From Deltaproteobacteria bacterium (lineage in GTDB: Bacteria > Desulfobacterota > Desulfobacteria > Desulfobacterales > C00003060), in assembly GCA_003647275.1 (NCBI GenBank), contig QMMN01000024.1, forward strand, positions 1 to 33,997: DNA of 33,997 bases, in the 5' to 3' direction. Shown here in pieces: positions 32,860-33,997 of the stretch (position 1 is the stretch's first letter; every line of letters begins with the position of its first letter). Made by a program: the position numbers and the translations under genes. The notes under the pieces were generated by a model. The model made no database searches and was not told where the DNA came from. It saw nothing but the letters and a program-made list of their open reading frames with translations.

Positions 32860-33997
32860 ATGTTAAAAAAGGAGTCCGTTATTTTGGGAGTCTTATGCCT
32901 GGGGCTTGTATTTTTGTCCGGTTGTAGCCTTATGAAGGCTGAAATGAAGCTGAGCCTACAGAGATACGATGAGGCCATACCGCTTTTTAAGGAGTATCTT
33001 GCTGATAAGCCCGACTCAGTTGAGGCAAGGAGCAGACTGGGTTTCGCCTGCTTAAAAACTGGCCGCTTGGACGAAGCCATTGCAGAATTTAAGACAGTAC
33101 TTAAGGCTGAACCCGGAGAACCTTACTCCGTGCTGTATTTGGGACTGGCTTATTTGAACAAAGGTGAGCTCGGTAAAACCATTGAAGTATGGCAGGGTTA
33201 CAGGGACAAGAAGAAGCCACTGGTTGAAGAGGAAATCAAGCGCCAGTTGACCCTGCTGCGAATTGCTGAAAGCCAGCGCCTGGCCAAAAAGGCCTTGATG
33301 GAAGAAGAAAAGCTCAAGGCCGTCAAGCCGGAGGCCAATACGATTGCGGTTTGTTACTATCAGGACCTTTCCCCGGACAAGAGCCTGCGGGCCTTCCAGA
33401 AAGGCCTGGCAGCCATGGTAATAACGGATTTGTCCAAGATTAAGTCCATTAAAGTCGTCGAGCGCTTGCGGCTACAGGCCCTTTTGGAGGAAATGAAGCT
33501 CGGTCAGACCGGTATCGTGGACGAGCGTACCGCGCCCAGGGTGGGCAGGTTGCTGGGGGCTGAAAATCTTATTGTGGGAAACTTGTTGGCAGGTAGCATT
33601 GAGGTAAACACTTCCGTTGTGGGGAACATAAATGGTACGGCATCGGTCTCCGTGGAAAAAGAGAAATTTTACGAATTACCTGGCGTCATCGTGCGGGATG
33701 TGGCCAAGATCCTGGGTATTGACTTAACCCCCGAAGAAGTTAAGGCGATTGGTGTGCCGCATACCACTGTCTATAAGGCCTTTATCTACTTCGGCAAAGC
33801 CCTGGACGCCCTGGATGCGGGCAAATGGCAAGAGGCCAAGAACCTGTTCGATATGGCCTTGAAGGAAGATCCTAAATTCGCTCTGGCCGGAGAAGGGAGT
33901 GATTCTTGTCCCGGAGCTGACTCTCCGGATATTTCAGGGCTTAGTCGTATGGCACCATCTACAGTCGAGGCCGCCATTAGTGCAGCCCGGGCTGCAC
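32860..33997 (+). CDS. TPR and CsgG-like lipoprotein, 3' end outside the window
   Basis: Open to the right edge (379 codons seen). Signal peptide with lipobox LSGC (Cys 22). TPR units at about 28-125 (RYDEAIPLFKEYLADKPDSV, GRLDEAIAEFKTVLKAEPGE). About 155-290 is a CsgG/TolB-N-like domain: TIAVCYYQDLSPDKSLRAFQ, IKVVERLRLQALLEEMKLGQ, TAPRVGRLLGAENLIVGNLL. Another TPR-like segment follows (FGKALDALDAGKWQEAKNLF). CsgG-type lipoproteins form outer-membrane assemblies; the fusion with TPRs is found in envelope proteins of unknown role. AAAGGAGG lies before the ATG. It is the third CsgG-fold candidate in this region. Confidence 0.85.
   Translation, partial: MLKKESVILGVLCLGLVFLSGCSLMKAEMKLSLQRYDEAIPLFKEYLADKPDSVEARSRLGFACLKTGRLDEAIAEFKTVLKAEPGEPYSVLYLGLAYLNKGELGKTIEVWQGYRDKKKPLVEEEIKRQLTLLRIAESQRLAKKALMEEEKLKAVKPEANTIAVCYYQDLSPDKSLRAFQKGLAAMVITDLSKIKSIKVVERLRLQALLEEMKLGQTGIVDERTAPRVGRLLGAENLIVGNLLAGSIEVNTSVVGNINGTASVSVEKEKFYELPGVIVRDVAKILGIDLTPEEVKAIGVPHTTVYKAFIYFGKALDALDAGKWQEAKNLFDMALKEDPKFALAGEGSDSCPGADSPDISGLSRMAPSTVEAAISAARAA

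Overview
The window looks like a chromosomal segment of a Gram-negative anaerobe, most likely a member of the Desulfobacterota (former Deltaproteobacteria). This is an inference from three things: the mix of genes (etfBA, a DnaJ-hpt-MJ0042/DUF3426 unit, many TPR and lipoprotein genes), medium GC content, and intergenic spaces crowded with short dispersed repeats. No marker gene here fixes the genus.

Layout. 1-120: 3' end of a group II intron (domain V and the CTCTACTCTACT end), cut by the window edge. 172-3430, minus strand: thrC, a small four-helix-bundle (IVS/S23-type) gene packed between inverted repeat arms, and serS. 3548-5139: 5-formyl-THF cyclo-ligase, convergent with a two-TM potassium channel carrying an RCK domain. 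5242-10022, plus: a dolichol-phosphate-mannose-synthase-like GT2 and two GT-C (PMT/ArnT-type) membrane glycosyltransferases, one with a TPR tail. 10000-13064, minus: DnaJ/CbpA, hpt and an acidic MJ0042 zinc-ribbon/DUF3426 membrane protein. 13346-21275, plus: birA (no HTH), etfB, etfA, rimO, a polyprenyl diphosphate synthase, then a leucine attenuator (leader peptide, antiterminator, terminator) and leuA. 21564-33997, plus: an envelope cluster with a GNA1162-like/FN3/beta-helix lipoprotein, Tat-type TPR-amidase, TPR protein, LPP20-like protein, TPR/SLH lipoprotein, FlgT-like protein, FecR protein, pgsA, tRNA-Val(GAC) and a TPR/CsgG-like lipoprotein cut by the right edge.

Repeats. Three intergenic families stand out. 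(i) Inverted arms made of AGTGAGCTAA (10 bp) and AGTGCCTAA (9 bp) units occur at six places. At one, the arms enclose the four-helix-bundle gene; at five, they enclose only a short non-coding spacer. (ii) Larger hairpin elements lie at 16372-16714 and 32335-32604 and share an inner core; a related segment lies before birA. (iii) Degenerate satellites of GATTGAC, AATGACA and AATAACGA words sit at stop and start codons.

Best candidates for undescribed biology. First, family (i): it has the layout of a 23S rRNA intervening sequence (complementary arms around an IVP-type ORF) but lies between protein genes, with ORF-less derivatives spread nearby. Second, the LPP20/FlgT/CsgG/GNA1162 envelope cluster without flagellar or curli genes. 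Third, a bacterial TMTC-like glycosyltransferase next to a polyprenyl-phosphate-sugar synthase. The leuA attenuator is a clean regulatory finding readable base by base.
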